Both the position numbers and the translations under genes were made by a program. Positions 27,890 through 35,668 of a DNA stretch of 64,000 nucleotides are shown here, piece by piece. Position 1 is the first letter of the stretch. Each line of letters opens with the position of its first letter. The notes below the pieces were generated by a model, which searched no databases, was not told where the DNA came from, and worked only from the letters and a program-made list of their open reading frames with translations. The stretch is from NCBI RefSeq assembly GCF_030167925.1, contig NZ_JASKUT010000002.1, forward strand, positions 1,798,001-1,862,000, in the 5' to 3' direction. The DNA is from Paenibacillus silviterrae (GTDB lineage Bacteria > Bacillota > Bacilli > Paenibacillales > NBRC-103111).

Positions 27890-30190
27890 CTATGCTCTGA
27901 AGGAATCCCGATATTGCGTTGGCTGTATCCCCTTCACCCGCTTGAAGGCGCGGCGGAACACCCTGTCGCTGCTGTACCCAACCTGAGCGGCAATGTCCTG
28001 TATGGAGTGTCCGCTGTGGGCAAGAAGCTCGCAAGCTTTGTCCAACCGTTTGTTTTCTAAATAGACTGAGAAATTCATCTGCAAATGCTGCTTGAAAAAG
28101 TACGAAATGTAGCTCTCGGTCAGCTTCATATGCGTAGACAGGCTGGTTAACGACAGATCTGGATTGCCGTATTCGATTTCGATGAACTCCAACATCTGCC
28201 GTAGGGTGTCTTCGTTGTGTCGATTGCGATTTTGCTTCGCTTCTTCACAAAGTACCAGCAGGTATTTGGAAATCAAGCTGTAGGTCTCGGCAAAATCCCC
28301 GTGCTTCGCCTGAACGAGCTTGCTTGGCCAGTCGTCAAGCGCTTGCCCATTCTTGATCTGCATTTGTCCGCTAATCTTCGTCAGTGTCCCCCTTAACTCC
28401 AGCAGCAGCTGATGCAAGACGGATGGAGCAAGCTTTCGTTTCTGCAGGTTCTCAGCATAAATATGCTCAAGCAAGGAAGCCAGCTCGCCCGATTCGCCTG
28501 CCAGAACCGTGTTATTCAGCTTGACCTCTACTTCCATGGGATAGTAATAGCTTGTTTCCGTCGGTACGAGCTCTTGCGTCCAGACGATGCCGCTGCTTTC
28601 CTCCACGTAGTCTATAGTCTGTCTCGTTTGCTGATACGCCTTCCAGCTATCGTTCAACGATTCGTAAGGAGGACTTGCGATCATCGTGCCATGGATGGCA
28701 AATTTAGTACGGAGCAGCTCATCGAGCGTACCCAGCTTTTGCTGCAATTCCTCGCGGAAGTCGTCCGGATCGGCAGAAGCTAGTCCGTACCAGACTACAA
28801 TTGTATCTTCGCTAACGTCGTGGATCCAGTTGTCGCTGCCTAGAATATCCCCGAGCAGATTCTTCACAATGAATTTGCTGAAGTGGAGCTCTTTCAAAAA
28901 GTCCGGCGAAATGATCCCGTTGTAGCCGCGAATTTTGACCATTAGCAAAAGAAAGCCTGCTCTCTTGTTATGCAGTCTGGCTTGGATTTGAAACGCTTCC
29001 ATCTCATTTGAGGAATGAAAGTCGCCTCGCAGCAGCTTATCGAGGAAGCTATTTTTCAATAGCGGCAGCTGCTCATCCATCATATGCTCCAGCTGCTGCT
29101 TGCTGCTGATAATTTCATGCAGAGCGACCTTCATAAACTCGTATTCGTTCTGTCCCTTGCCCTCTTCGCGGGTCACGTAGGTTTTGAACGAATGGAACAA
29201 TTCCTGCAGCGGCTTGCTGTTCCGATAAGATAAATAAACGGCAATGCAAAGACCCACCAGCAAAGTAAACAACGTCATATACCAGGTGGTTCGCTTGATA
29301 AACACCGCTTTGGACAATACAGAATCCGAGGGTGTTACCGAAATGTACTTCCAGCCGTTATAATTGGACGTTGTATAAGCAACAAGCATGTCTTGCCCAT
29401 CCATTTGCTTATGAAAATAATCATGCTCCCTGGATATCTCCGCAGGCTGGACAAGCAGCGGGTCTTCCTTCGTAGAGGCCATGACCTGTCCGGCGCCATC
29501 CACGATATAGGCCCAGCCGCCTGAATCCCCCGTCACATGGTGCAGCATGGAGGATAGCTTCGATTCGTCGATATATATAACGAATGCGCCATCGGGAGCC
29601 GCGTTGCTCCCCAAATAAAGCGAGCTGGTATAAGCAACCGCCGGAATCTGCCTCCCGTCAAAATGAAGAACGGCCGGCGGCATAAACGACTTGAATCGTT
29701 CAGTGATCAATGAACTCCAGCGCTCGTAGCCCAGGTGTCCGAATTTCATAAACCGCTCATACTCTTCCTTGCCGTGATATATGCCTCCGCTAACGGAAAT
29801 CAGCGTCTCCGACTTTTTCAAGAAAACCGCAAAATCGAAGATGAATTCATTGGTCATGTAAGAGCTAAGATCCTTCTTCAATTCCGTAAACAAGTAATAA
29901 TCATCGTCCAAGAGCGGCAATCCAACAGTCATTGCGCTTCTCACGTTCGCCAATATGGAGAAGCGGTTGACCATGTTATCGATCTCTGCCAGCCTTTGAT
30001 CTATGATCTCCATATTCTGCTTCAGGATGGACGAGTTGGCCTGAAGCGCACCATCCTCCACTACGTTCACCGTATGGGTGTACAGGTACGAACCCATGAG
30101 AATAGGAACCATGAGGACGATAAGATAGGATACGAAAAAACGCTTCAATGCGCCATTGTTCCCGATTGCATTCGCTAAAGTCCGCAGCAT
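27890..30190 (-). CDS. membrane-bound AraC-family sensor regulator (YtdP-like)
   Basis: About 766 residues from the ATG at 30190, which has GGAGGG 10 bases upstream; an ATG 10 codons earlier (30220) is the alternative. One membrane segment near residue 20 (FVSYLIVLMVPILMGSYLY) and a second near 300 (WYMTLFTLLVGLCIAVYLSY) enclose an extracytoplasmic Cache-like sensor. A cytoplasmic linker leads to a C-terminal AraC HTH pair (about 665-766: LTSLSTHMKLTESYISYFFK, IQDIAAQVGYSSDRVFRRAFK). It is the likely activator of the adjacent permease, binding-protein and glycosidase operon, sensing a saccharide outside the cell and binding DNA directly, without a separate histidine kinase. Confidence 0.9.
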   Translation of the reverse strand: MLRTLANAIGNNGALKRFFVSYLIVLMVPILMGSYLYTHTVNVVEDGALQANSSILKQNMEIIDQRLAEIDNMVNRFSILANVRSAMTVGLPLLDDDYYLFTELKKDLSSYMTNEFIFDFAVFLKKSETLISVSGGIYHGKEEYERFMKFGHLGYERWSSLITERFKSFMPPAVLHFDGRQIPAVAYTSSLYLGSNAAPDGAFVIYIDESKLSSMLHHVTGDSGGWAYIVDGAGQVMASTKEDPLLVQPAEISREHDYFHKQMDGQDMLVAYTTSNYNGWKYISVTPSDSVLSKAVFIKRTTWYMTLFTLLVGLCIAVYLSYRNSKPLQELFHSFKTYVTREEGKGQNEYEFMKVALHEIISSKQQLEHMMDEQLPLLKNSFLDKLLRGDFHSSNEMEAFQIQARLHNKRAGFLLLMVKIRGYNGIISPDFLKELHFSKFIVKNLLGDILGSDNWIHDVSEDTIVVWYGLASADPDDFREELQQKLGTLDELLRTKFAIHGTMIASPPYESLNDSWKAYQQTRQTIDYVEESSGIVWTQELVPTETSYYYPMEVEVKLNNTVLAGESGELASLLEHIYAENLQKRKLAPSVLHQLLLELRGTLTKISGQMQIKNGQALDDWPSKLVQAKHGDFAETYSLISKYLLVLCEEAKQNRNRHNEDTLRQMLEFIEIEYGNPDLSLTSLSTHMKLTESYISYFFKQHLQMNFSVYLENKRLDKACELLAHSGHSIQDIAAQVGYSSDRVFRRAFKRVKGIQPTQYRDSFRA

Positions 30191-30227
30191 CGATGATCCG
30201 CCCTCCACCCCGGCTTCCATTCAAGCC

Positions 30228-30398
30228 TTATGCCGGATTCCCTTTTAGAATAATAGATGGCCATCGATTGAGCAAGCAGGAAGTGTAAAAGTCGGAAGGC
30301 AGGCCCAGAGCTTCTTCAGTTACCAATTTGTGATACTCGTCGATAATTTCATGCTCTTGCTGTCGGTTTTGTTGTTTAGGCGTCAATTTGCTCCCCAA
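30228..30398 (-). CDS. small hypothetical protein (56 residues)
   Basis: Begins at a TTG with AAGGAG about 9 bases upstream and ends 37 bases before the regulator start. It is charged and helical, with PKQQNRQQEHEIIDEYHKLV and a C-terminus DFYTSCLLNRWPS. I do not recognise a family. The frame extends upstream into the recombinase pseudogene, so it may be the next gene behind that recombinase or a remnant. Confidence 0.35.
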   Translation of the reverse strand: MGSKLTPKQQNRQQEHEIIDEYHKLVTEEALGLPSDFYTSCLLNRWPSIILKGNPA

Positions 30399-30456
30399 GC
30401 TCTCTGTCTCCTTTTTAATAATTGAACTTTCATCGTTACTCCAAAACAAAATGACG

Positions 30457-31003
30457 CTAAAATAACCGACGATAAAGTTCTCCGGCGTTCACCACGCAGT
30501 TGAGCATATATTTGGGTGGTGGATGCTTTTTCATGTCCTAGCATGCCTTGAATAAAATCTAACGGGGCTCCGTTATCTAGGAGTTGGCAAGCGTAGGTAT
30601 GACGAAAGCGATGGGGGTATACATTTGCCTCGATCTCTCGGCGATCTTTAATGCCCACCTGAGTGTTGGAATAGCCATGCGCTTAATTGGTTTTGTATCC
30701 GTTACAAATAGGGCTTTGCACGAGTACCCCTTCCCATTTACAATGGCAGAGCAGTTCTCCCAATTCAGATCCTCAATGTTTAACTTCTCGACTTCTCCAA
30801 TACGACAGCCTGTGCTGTAGAGAAACTCAAGTAGCGCTCTTTCTCTATGTGTTCGACATGAGATCTTCAGATGAATGATATCTTCTTCCACCAAAAACTT
30901 AGGAATACGTTTATCCATTTTGGGCTCACGTAGTTTGAGCGAAGGGTTGGTAGGTAAATAGGTTTCCTCATATGCAAACCGGAATATGGAACGTACAAGC
31001 TAA
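30457..31003 (-). pseudogene. XerC-like tyrosine recombinase pseudogene
   Basis: The catalytic half of a tyrosine recombinase is readable in three frames. The first runs from an in-frame TAG near 31003 through RSIFRFAYEETYLPTNPSLK and LLEFLYSTGCRIGEVEKLN. After a frameshift near 30650 it continues HRFRHTYACQLLDNGAPLDF, LGHEKASTTQIYAQLRGERRR. A last shift near 30480 gives ELYRRLF and a TAG at 30457. The catalytic Arg (CRIGE), HxxR and the Tyr are all present, but most of the N-terminal core-binding domain is lost. It lacks the extra helix region of integron integrases as far as I can see. It may mark an old integration event next to the accessory region. Confidence 0.75.
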
Positions 31004-31052
31004 GCAGTCCGAACGGTTGAAACCAAGTAGCTTAGGGTACCGCATACTAACC

Positions 31053-31107
31053 AAAACCTCCTATGAGAAAGCAATTAGTTCTAGTTTGCTTCTAGTAGGA
31101 GGTTTTA
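31053..31107. repeat. inverted repeat AAAACCTCCTA...TAGGAGGTTTT
   Basis: Arms 31053-31074 and 31085-31107 pair with a few unpaired bases: AAAACCTCCTA and AAAGCAA against TTGCTT and TAGGAGGTTTT. It lies between the NUDIX stop and the recombinase remnant. It could be a bidirectional terminator or the end of a mobile element. Confidence 0.5.
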
Positions 31108-31139
31108 GACTATGGATTCAATTAGCGTGTCCAATAAGT

Positions 31140-31607
31140 TTAATCATCAAAATTCATTAAGTGCCTGAAATCTGCAGGCATTTCGGTCAATAGCTGATGT
31201 AACGCCTTAGGATACAGCTTTACTTGGTTGATTTCACTCATACTAATCCACCTAAACGTCAGGTTTACTGTTTCTTCAATACCTTCAAACTCTATGAAAT
31301 CATGTTGCAATTGATCAAGTGACTCGACCTCATAATACATTCCAAATTCGTGAAGTGACTCATTCCCATAGGCATTGAAATTTTCAATAATGGCAAACAG
31401 CCGTGAGACTTTGACTCGAAACCCTAACTCCTCCAAAAATTCACGAACGACTACGTTCCCTGTTGGTTCGTTCACTTCGGCTCTTCCCCCAGGTAAGACC
31501 CAAGCATCCCCTTTCTTATTTCTCTGGAAAAGAATCTTATCTCCGCTACGTAATACCCCTGCAACTCTAAATAAATATTCACCTTGATGGTTCTTAATCG
31601 TTATCAA
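31140..31607 (-). CDS. NUDIX hydrolase
   Basis: 155 residues from the TTG at 31607, preferred because AGGGAG lies 6 bases upstream; an in-frame TTG at 31640 has no such site. A complete Nudix box is present (about residues 40-62): GGRAEVNE, seven residues, then REFLEELGF, the Mg-binding catalytic helix. The family cleaves nucleoside diphosphates linked to another group; the substrate is unknown. It stands immediately after structured repeat D on the minus strand, like the other cassette-type genes. Confidence 0.88.
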   Translation of the reverse strand: MITIKNHQGEYLFRVAGVLRSGDKILFQRNKKGDAWVLPGGRAEVNEPTGNVVVREFLEELGFRVKVSRLFAIIENFNAYGNESLHEFGMYYEVESLDQLQHDFIEFEGIEETVNLTFRWISMSEINQVKLYPKALHQLLTEMPADFRHLMNFDD

Positions 31608-31644
31608 TGAATTCTCCCTCATCCATGTATTGTTTAGCAAATCT

Positions 31645-31730
31645 GCCCGTTACTTCGACGACACCAGGGAGCAGCTGCCGCGGTGATCTGCTCCCTAGTT
31701 ATTCCGCTAACGTCTCCCGTTAGTTCAAGA
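31645..31730 (-). repeat. structured intergenic repeat, copy D (best-preserved copy)
   Basis: Main hairpin AGGGAGCAG/CTGCTCCCT (31666-31696); second hairpin CTAACG-TCTCC-CGTTAG (31707-31723). CCCGTTACTTCGA on one side and CCCGTTAGTTCAA on the other form imperfect direct repeats. The stretch 31731-31878 up to the hydrolase gene shows no supported gene. Confidence 0.88.
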
Positions 31731-31878
31731 TACCAACTAATATCTCCCCTGGAACGTCCTATAATATAGTACGTTCGGGTCAGTTTTTTTAACGAGGATG
31801 ACGATGAGACACATTGGGTAATAAGCAATTATACTTCTTTAATTAGGGGAGACGATTACCGTTAAAAAGAGCTTTAGA

Positions 31879-33105
31879 TTATCGGGTTCCACGAAAAGTG
31901 CGGCGCATGTCTTCAACCCACTCATGTGGAATCTCCCAAGGAATGAAATGTCCGCCCTGTTCATGAGCCGTGATGTTAACATGGTTGTACCAAGGTGCTC
32001 GATCGCTCTCCAGAAAATGCTGTACACGAGCGTCAGTTGTAATGCCCGGCGGATTTTCATAGCCGACGAACGTGATTCCGGTTGGCGCTTCGATAACTGG
32101 CCAGCGGTCATGTACGGGTGTCCACGGATAACGGTTATTGTTGGCGTAAACGCGCATGGATGTTTCAATAGTGTTCGTAACCCAGTAGATCGTCGCGTGC
32201 GTGAGCAGGTCGTCCTTTGAAAAAACATGCTCAAGATTGCCGTGGTTATTACTCCATCTGGCCCAGCGTTCCAATATCCACGCTAGCATGCCGACAGGTG
32301 AGTCGCTCAAACCGTAGGCCAGTGTGCCGGGGTCGAGGGTATGAACAGCAAGATGTGAGGCAAATCGACGGTCTAGTTCAAAAATTTTGGTTCGGATACT
32401 CTCGGTCAGATTGTCCGGAAGGGGGCGGCCGCCAGTGAGATCCCAGGCACGTTCCCCATTAAACAAACTCAGTTTTTGTGCGGAACCGATATGAATGCCA
32501 TAGAGTTCATCCGGATACTTATGTCCGAGCTGACCGGTTACGAGCGCCCCGACATCACAACCTGCAGCAGCATATTTAGAATAGCCGAGAATATCCGACA
32601 TGAGCGTGTGCCACAGATCGGAAATTTTCCAAAAGTTCATATCAGGGTTATTAGGCAGTGGCGAGGAGAAGCCGAATCCCGGGAGTGATGGTACGATAAC
32701 ATCAAAGGCCTCGGTTGGGTCGCCTCCGAAGGCAGCGGGGTCGGCCAGCGGTTCGATGACTTTGGACCAATGCCAGAAGGTCCACGGCCAGCCATGGGAA
32801 AGGATTAAAGGGATTGGTCTTGGGCCTTTTCCAGGTTTTCGCATAAAGTGCACAGGTACACCGTTAACGTCTACGTGATAATGTTCGTAGGCGTTTATTT
32901 CTCTTTCGGCTTTTCGCCAATCGAAACGGTTTATCCACTCCTCAACCAAGCCTTCAAGATAATTTCGATTCACACCGTAAAACCAATCCTCATTACCGGC
33001 ATCAAGGGGCCATCTGGTCGATTGAAGCCGGTACCGCAGGTCGGCAAGTACCTCATCTGGTACGAAAATTGGCCGGGGTTCAAGCGGGAAAGGGGCGTTT
33101 GCCAT
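31879..33105 (-). CDS. epoxide hydrolase (EHN plus alpha/beta-hydrolase)
   Basis: 408 residues. The N-terminal EHN segment (about 5-115: FVPDEVLADLRYRLQSTRWP, DWRKAEREIN) is followed by an alpha/beta-hydrolase fold with oxyanion motif HGWPW, the Asp nucleophile in AAAGCDVGALV and the catalytic His in EQGGHFIPWEIP. The family opens epoxides to diols. CTTAAGGAGGAAG precedes the ATG. It lies 177 bases downstream of a MarR gene on the same strand, and both promoters carry the same AT-rich motif, so MarR control is likely. Confidence 0.92.
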   Translation of the reverse strand: MANAPFPLEPRPIFVPDEVLADLRYRLQSTRWPLDAGNEDWFYGVNRNYLEGLVEEWINRFDWRKAEREINAYEHYHVDVNGVPVHFMRKPGKGPRPIPLILSHGWPWTFWHWSKVIEPLADPAAFGGDPTEAFDVIVPSLPGFGFSSPLPNNPDMNFWKISDLWHTLMSDILGYSKYAAAGCDVGALVTGQLGHKYPDELYGIHIGSAQKLSLFNGERAWDLTGGRPLPDNLTESIRTKIFELDRRFASHLAVHTLDPGTLAYGLSDSPVGMLAWILERWARWSNNHGNLEHVFSKDDLLTHATIYWVTNTIETSMRVYANNNRYPWTPVHDRWPVIEAPTGITFVGYENPPGITTDARVQHFLESDRAPWYNHVNITAHEQGGHFIPWEIPHEWVEDMRRTFRGTR

Positions 33106-33143
33106 GAAGAAACTTCCTCCTTAAGAAAAACAAGTTGAGGAAA

Positions 33144-33163
33144 TTATATAATTAATTTATATA
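33144..33163. promoter_or_regulatory. candidate MarR operator before the epoxide hydrolase gene
   Basis: TTATAT-N7-TTATATA in the epoxide hydrolase promoter region. The same arrangement occurs at 33741-33760 before the MarR gene itself. Confidence 0.5.
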
Positions 33164-33210
33164 AATGTCTAATATAATTTGCTGGTTAGTCGCAAGGTGT
33201 ATCTCCAAAT

Positions 33211-33243
33211 GTAAAAACAAGGCAAGATTGTTCTTGCCTTGTT
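33211..33243 (-). terminator. terminator after the MarR gene
   Basis: Perfect 12-base stem AACAAGGCAAGA/TCTTGCCTTGTT with a 4-base loop, then TTTTT on the minus strand. The MarR gene and the hydrolase gene are thus separate transcripts. Confidence 0.9.
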
Positions 33244-33282
33244 CGAAAGAAATTTCTTTTGGGATCATGCCTATTCCATTGA

Positions 33283-33732
33283 CTACATGTTGTAGTTACC
33301 AATTTCAGAAAGATGCCTCAGTGCAGGGATTGCAACTGCAATAGCAATTTTCTCCTCTTGCGTAAGTCTTTCGAACAATTTCGAAAGGTGCGCTATGCGT
33401 TCCGAGCGGCGCGAATCAATTATTTTTGCTCCTTCCTGAGTGATATGCACAAGGACTACCCGACCGTCACTCGGATCCGACCGGCGCTCAACCAGCCCGT
33501 CCCGTTCCAGACGGGTGACCAGCTGTGTTATTGCTGATTGCGTAATTTGTTCTGTGGCCGTCAACTCCGTTAACCGCATAGGGCTTTTGCGCGATAAGGT
33601 GTGAAGGACAGAAAGAGTAGTAAAACTTAGCTTTTCAATGGATGGCAGACGAATAATAATCCTCGTCAGTTCCTCGAATATCATAGCGAAATCGGTCATT
33701 GTAATATCGTTAGAGTGGTCATTTGGTTTCAT
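33283..33732 (-). CDS. MarR-family transcriptional regulator
   Basis: 149 residues with a winged HTH at about 50-110 (MRLTELTATEQITQSAITQL, VTRLERDGLVERRSDPSDGR); the D-x-R wing motif is intact. It is probably a repressor released by small aromatic or reactive compounds, as in the family. The ATG lacks a Shine-Dalgarno site, and a perfect TATAAT ends 5-6 bases upstream, so the mRNA may be leaderless. Operator-like TTATAT-N7-TTATATA sites lie before this gene and before the epoxide hydrolase gene. Confidence 0.9.
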   Translation of the reverse strand: MKPNDHSNDITMTDFAMIFEELTRIIIRLPSIEKLSFTTLSVLHTLSRKSPMRLTELTATEQITQSAITQLVTRLERDGLVERRSDPSDGRVVLVHITQEGAKIIDSRRSERIAHLSKLFERLTQEEKIAIAVAIPALRHLSEIGNYNM

Positions 33733-33740
33733 AAAACAAA

Positions 33741-33760
33741 TTATATCACAAACTTATATA
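33741..33760. promoter_or_regulatory. candidate MarR operator before the marR gene
   Basis: TTATAT-CACAAAC-TTATATA, the same spacing as the site at 33144-33163. It directly abuts the TATAAT-like -10 box, a typical position for autorepression. Confidence 0.5.
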
Positions 33761-33840
33761 TATGTTGGAATTAGCCGACTTCGAAGCCGAATACAATTCG
33801 AGAGAGGTGACAATTATTTCAGCCGATTACCACGCTATCT

Positions 33841-33910
33841 TGCCCGCTATTTCAATGGTAGTCAGGGAGCCGCTCTGCTCCCTGGTGTTATCGTTTCCGA
33901 TAGTTGAACG
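33841..33910 (-). repeat. structured intergenic repeat, copy E
   Basis: Shortened main hairpin CAGGGAGC/GCTCCCTG (33863-33884); second hairpin TATCG/CGATA (33889-33902), with both strands changed relative to copy D. Confidence 0.8.
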
Positions 33911-33921
33911 AAGTTTTAATA

Positions 33922-33949
33922 ATGAATTGCCAGTTGGGAGGCAATTCAT
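33922..33949. terminator. hairpin GAATTGCC/GGCAATTC
   Basis: An 8-base perfect stem with an 8-base loop, beside repeat E. It is a plausible terminator for the decayed minus-strand gene at 34010. Confidence 0.5.
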
Positions 33950-34009
33950 AGTCCCTAATGTTTTTGTACTCTAGAACAACTACCGTTCCGGTATTATCTA
34001 TTCTAAACC

Positions 34010-34156
34010 TCATTGAATCCATACATCAAAGTTAGGTCCTACATAAGGGATTGTTTTAACATTAACATCAAAATGCGAAGAATGATATTCAACATCTAAA
34101 TCAGTCCCACCCAGAAAAAGCGCAAACGCAGGTGATACTGTTAGTTTATCTTTATA
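34010..34156 (-). pseudogene. C-terminal remnant of an unknown protein
   Basis: A 48-codon open stretch with no start codon ends in TGA at 34010: KLTVSPAFALFLGGTDLDVE then HFDVNVKTIPYVGPNFDVWI. The composition looks coding. I do not recognise the family. It belongs to a stretch of gene debris (33733-34974). Confidence 0.4.
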
Positions 34157-34159
34157 TTA

Positions 34160-34396
34160 TTGGTTAATCTGCTCCTGTATTTTGGGAAATGGGTCGGATT
34201 TATCGCGCTTGGTCTAACCTACATATTATTGCTTTTTTATGATACAAAATATATCCATCTGATCGGACTTCAGAAAGGTGGCATCTCGGGAAGGGATCAA
34301 TATATGCATCAATTTAAGGCGAGTAATCTCTCAATTCTTTGGAGGTTTAAACCTCCAATTATAGAGCCTGAAAAAGCGAAGAAATCCAGTTCCTAA
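34160..34396 (+). CDS. possible small membrane protein, probably a truncated gene
   Basis: 78 codons with one strong membrane segment (VGFIALGLTYILLLFYD) and a basic cytoplasmic tail. It starts at a TTG without a ribosome site and lies back to back with the remnant at 34010. Probably the end of a degraded membrane-protein gene. No family recognised. Confidence 0.3.
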   Translation: MVNLLLYFGKWVGFIALGLTYILLLFYDTKYIHLIGLQKGGISGRDQYMHQFKASNLSILWRFKPPIIEPEKAKKSSS

Positions 34397-34508
34397 CGAA
34401 TAAGATTGAACACATACAAGGACAGGATGGTTCAAAATTGGATTGCTAACGGAATACCGGTGATTTAAAAATGAGTAAGCATCCAACTGTTAAGAGAGGT
34501 AATGGAAC

Positions 34509-34587
34509 GTTAAATTAACTGGTTCAATGAACTCAAAGAGGAGCTGTCCATGCGGCAGCTCCACGCTATCGTTCTTCGTTAGTGCAA
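34509..34587 (-). repeat. structured intergenic repeat, copy F
   Basis: Main hairpin GGAGCTG/CAGCTCC (34540-34562); second hairpin CTATCG/CGTTAG with one mismatch (34566-34582). Confidence 0.75.
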
Positions 34588-34692
34588 CCACGGGCGGCAA
34601 GTAATTTATTCTTCATCGTAATTTTTTTTACTACAATATGCGATACTGATTCAACTTTTCTTACTTATATAATCCAGTATTTCTTCAGGGTA

Positions 34693-34833
34693 TTAAGGTT
34701 TTTGTTTCAACTGATCCAAAGTACGCCAAGTTAATTTAATAGCTTCGCTATCACATTGTACTAATACAGCTAATCCGTCCTTACTAATAATTATTCCTTC
34801 AGCCCTTAGCAATGGTCGATTCAAATAAACTTC
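34693..34833 (-). pseudogene. C-terminal remnant of an unknown protein
   Basis: About 46 codons ending in TAA at 34693: VYLNRPLLRAEGIIISKDGL, then AVLVQCDSEAIKLTWRTLDQ. There is no start codon in frame; upstream it meets a fragment resembling the end of the structured repeat (TAACGTAATGG). Family not recognised. Confidence 0.4.
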
Positions 34834-34904
34834 ACCCTAACGTAATGGAGTTGACATATCCCACGAAGTCGGACGCAGACACGAATGTTACCTGTACAAT
34901 GATG

Positions 34905-34958
34905 AAAAGAGGCTGTCACCTCAAGTAGGTTTTATCTACTTTTGGGACAGCCTCTTTT
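34905..34958. terminator. strong bidirectional terminator
   Basis: A 13-base stem AAAAGAGGCTGTC/GACAGCCTCTTTT with an inner AAGTAG/CTACTT stem, 17 bases after the stop of the minus-strand gene at 34975. Confidence 0.9.
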
Positions 34959-34974
34959 ATCATTTTTAGGGTGG

Positions 34975-35256
34975 TTAGTACAGAGTAGGAATTGGAGGGC
35001 AGGAAACAGCTCTTATCAATCTTTCGTCTATCCCGTAATATTGCCAGAACAAGCCATTCCAGCGATAACCTGAAACTGCACCATACTCGACACTAGTCGG
35101 ATAAAACCAGAAACTTTCCCCATTCCATAACCAGATATAAGTGTATTGAAAGTAGCAATCCACTAAATAAGATGGAGTAGAAGGAAATGGTGGAGGATAA
35201 AAAGGGGGAGGAGAAAGTGTTTCAGTAGGTGTTCCGGGCAGCGGAAAGAATGCCAT
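34975..35256 (-). CDS. Pro/Tyr/Trp-rich small protein, unknown function
   Basis: 93 residues with AAGGAG 9 bases before the ATG. A proline-rich N-terminus (LPGTPTETLSPPPFYPPPF) is followed by an aromatic-rich segment (YTYIWLWNGESFWFYPT, WNGLFWQYYGID). There is no signal peptide. Small aromatic-rich proteins of this kind in spore formers are often spore-coat or exosporium proteins, but that is inference. It has good start and stop signals and a strong terminator. Confidence 0.7.
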   Translation of the reverse strand: MAFFPLPGTPTETLSPPPFYPPPFPSTPSYLVDCYFQYTYIWLWNGESFWFYPTSVEYGAVSGYRWNGLFWQYYGIDERLIRAVSCPPIPTLY

Positions 35257-35571
35257 GATTATTCACTCCTTAGATGATCGATTCTCTACACACTATGCAT
35301 CTGCCTAATCTAAGGTTCAATCTTCAGGTAACTGCTAAAAGCGGACGCACAAGACATTATAGCCAAAAAGCGCAAGCCGCGGACCCGGTCGATTCGCTCC
35401 TCTCGCCCGATTACATTGATCCTGAACTGCTCTGAGGAATGAAACGGTTTGTTTTTGTATGCCTATTGGAATACATTACAGACAACAATAATCCCACATA
35501 ACCTATTGATCTTACCAGTGTTTGATTTATCTCCGTTCCATACAGTAGACGAAGTCAATAAGGCAAGTGTT
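35257..35571. other. gap with one possible coding remnant
   Basis: No intact gene. On the plus strand a GC-rich stretch ending in TGA at 35435 reads AQAADPVDSLLSPDYIDPEL and may be the tail of a lost gene; the support is weak. Confidence 0.3.
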
Positions 35572-35668
35572 GCGTTAAACTGTCCTTTAGTTGAGCGGCA
35601 GCCTGAAGTATGTCAAATAAGCGATGGATCGGTTCCATCGCCGCGCTATCGTACCCGTTAACGTAATG
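35572..35668 (-). repeat. structured intergenic repeat, copy G
   Basis: The main hairpin is replaced by GCGATGGA/TCCATCGC (35621-35641). The second motif CTATCGTACCCGTTAACG is kept. The stop codon of the GNAT gene (TTACGTTAA in the gene sense) lies inside this repeat. Confidence 0.65.

Noticed and set aside
30457..31003. The recombinase as an integron integrase (IntI)
   Set aside because: The readable catalytic part is XerC-like, and the extra IntI region before the second catalytic patch is not visible; the gene is broken, so this remains only a possibility.
31634..31828. 64-residue minus-strand reading frame spanning repeat D
   Set aside because: It runs through the hairpins of the repeat and has no family resemblance; probably chance.
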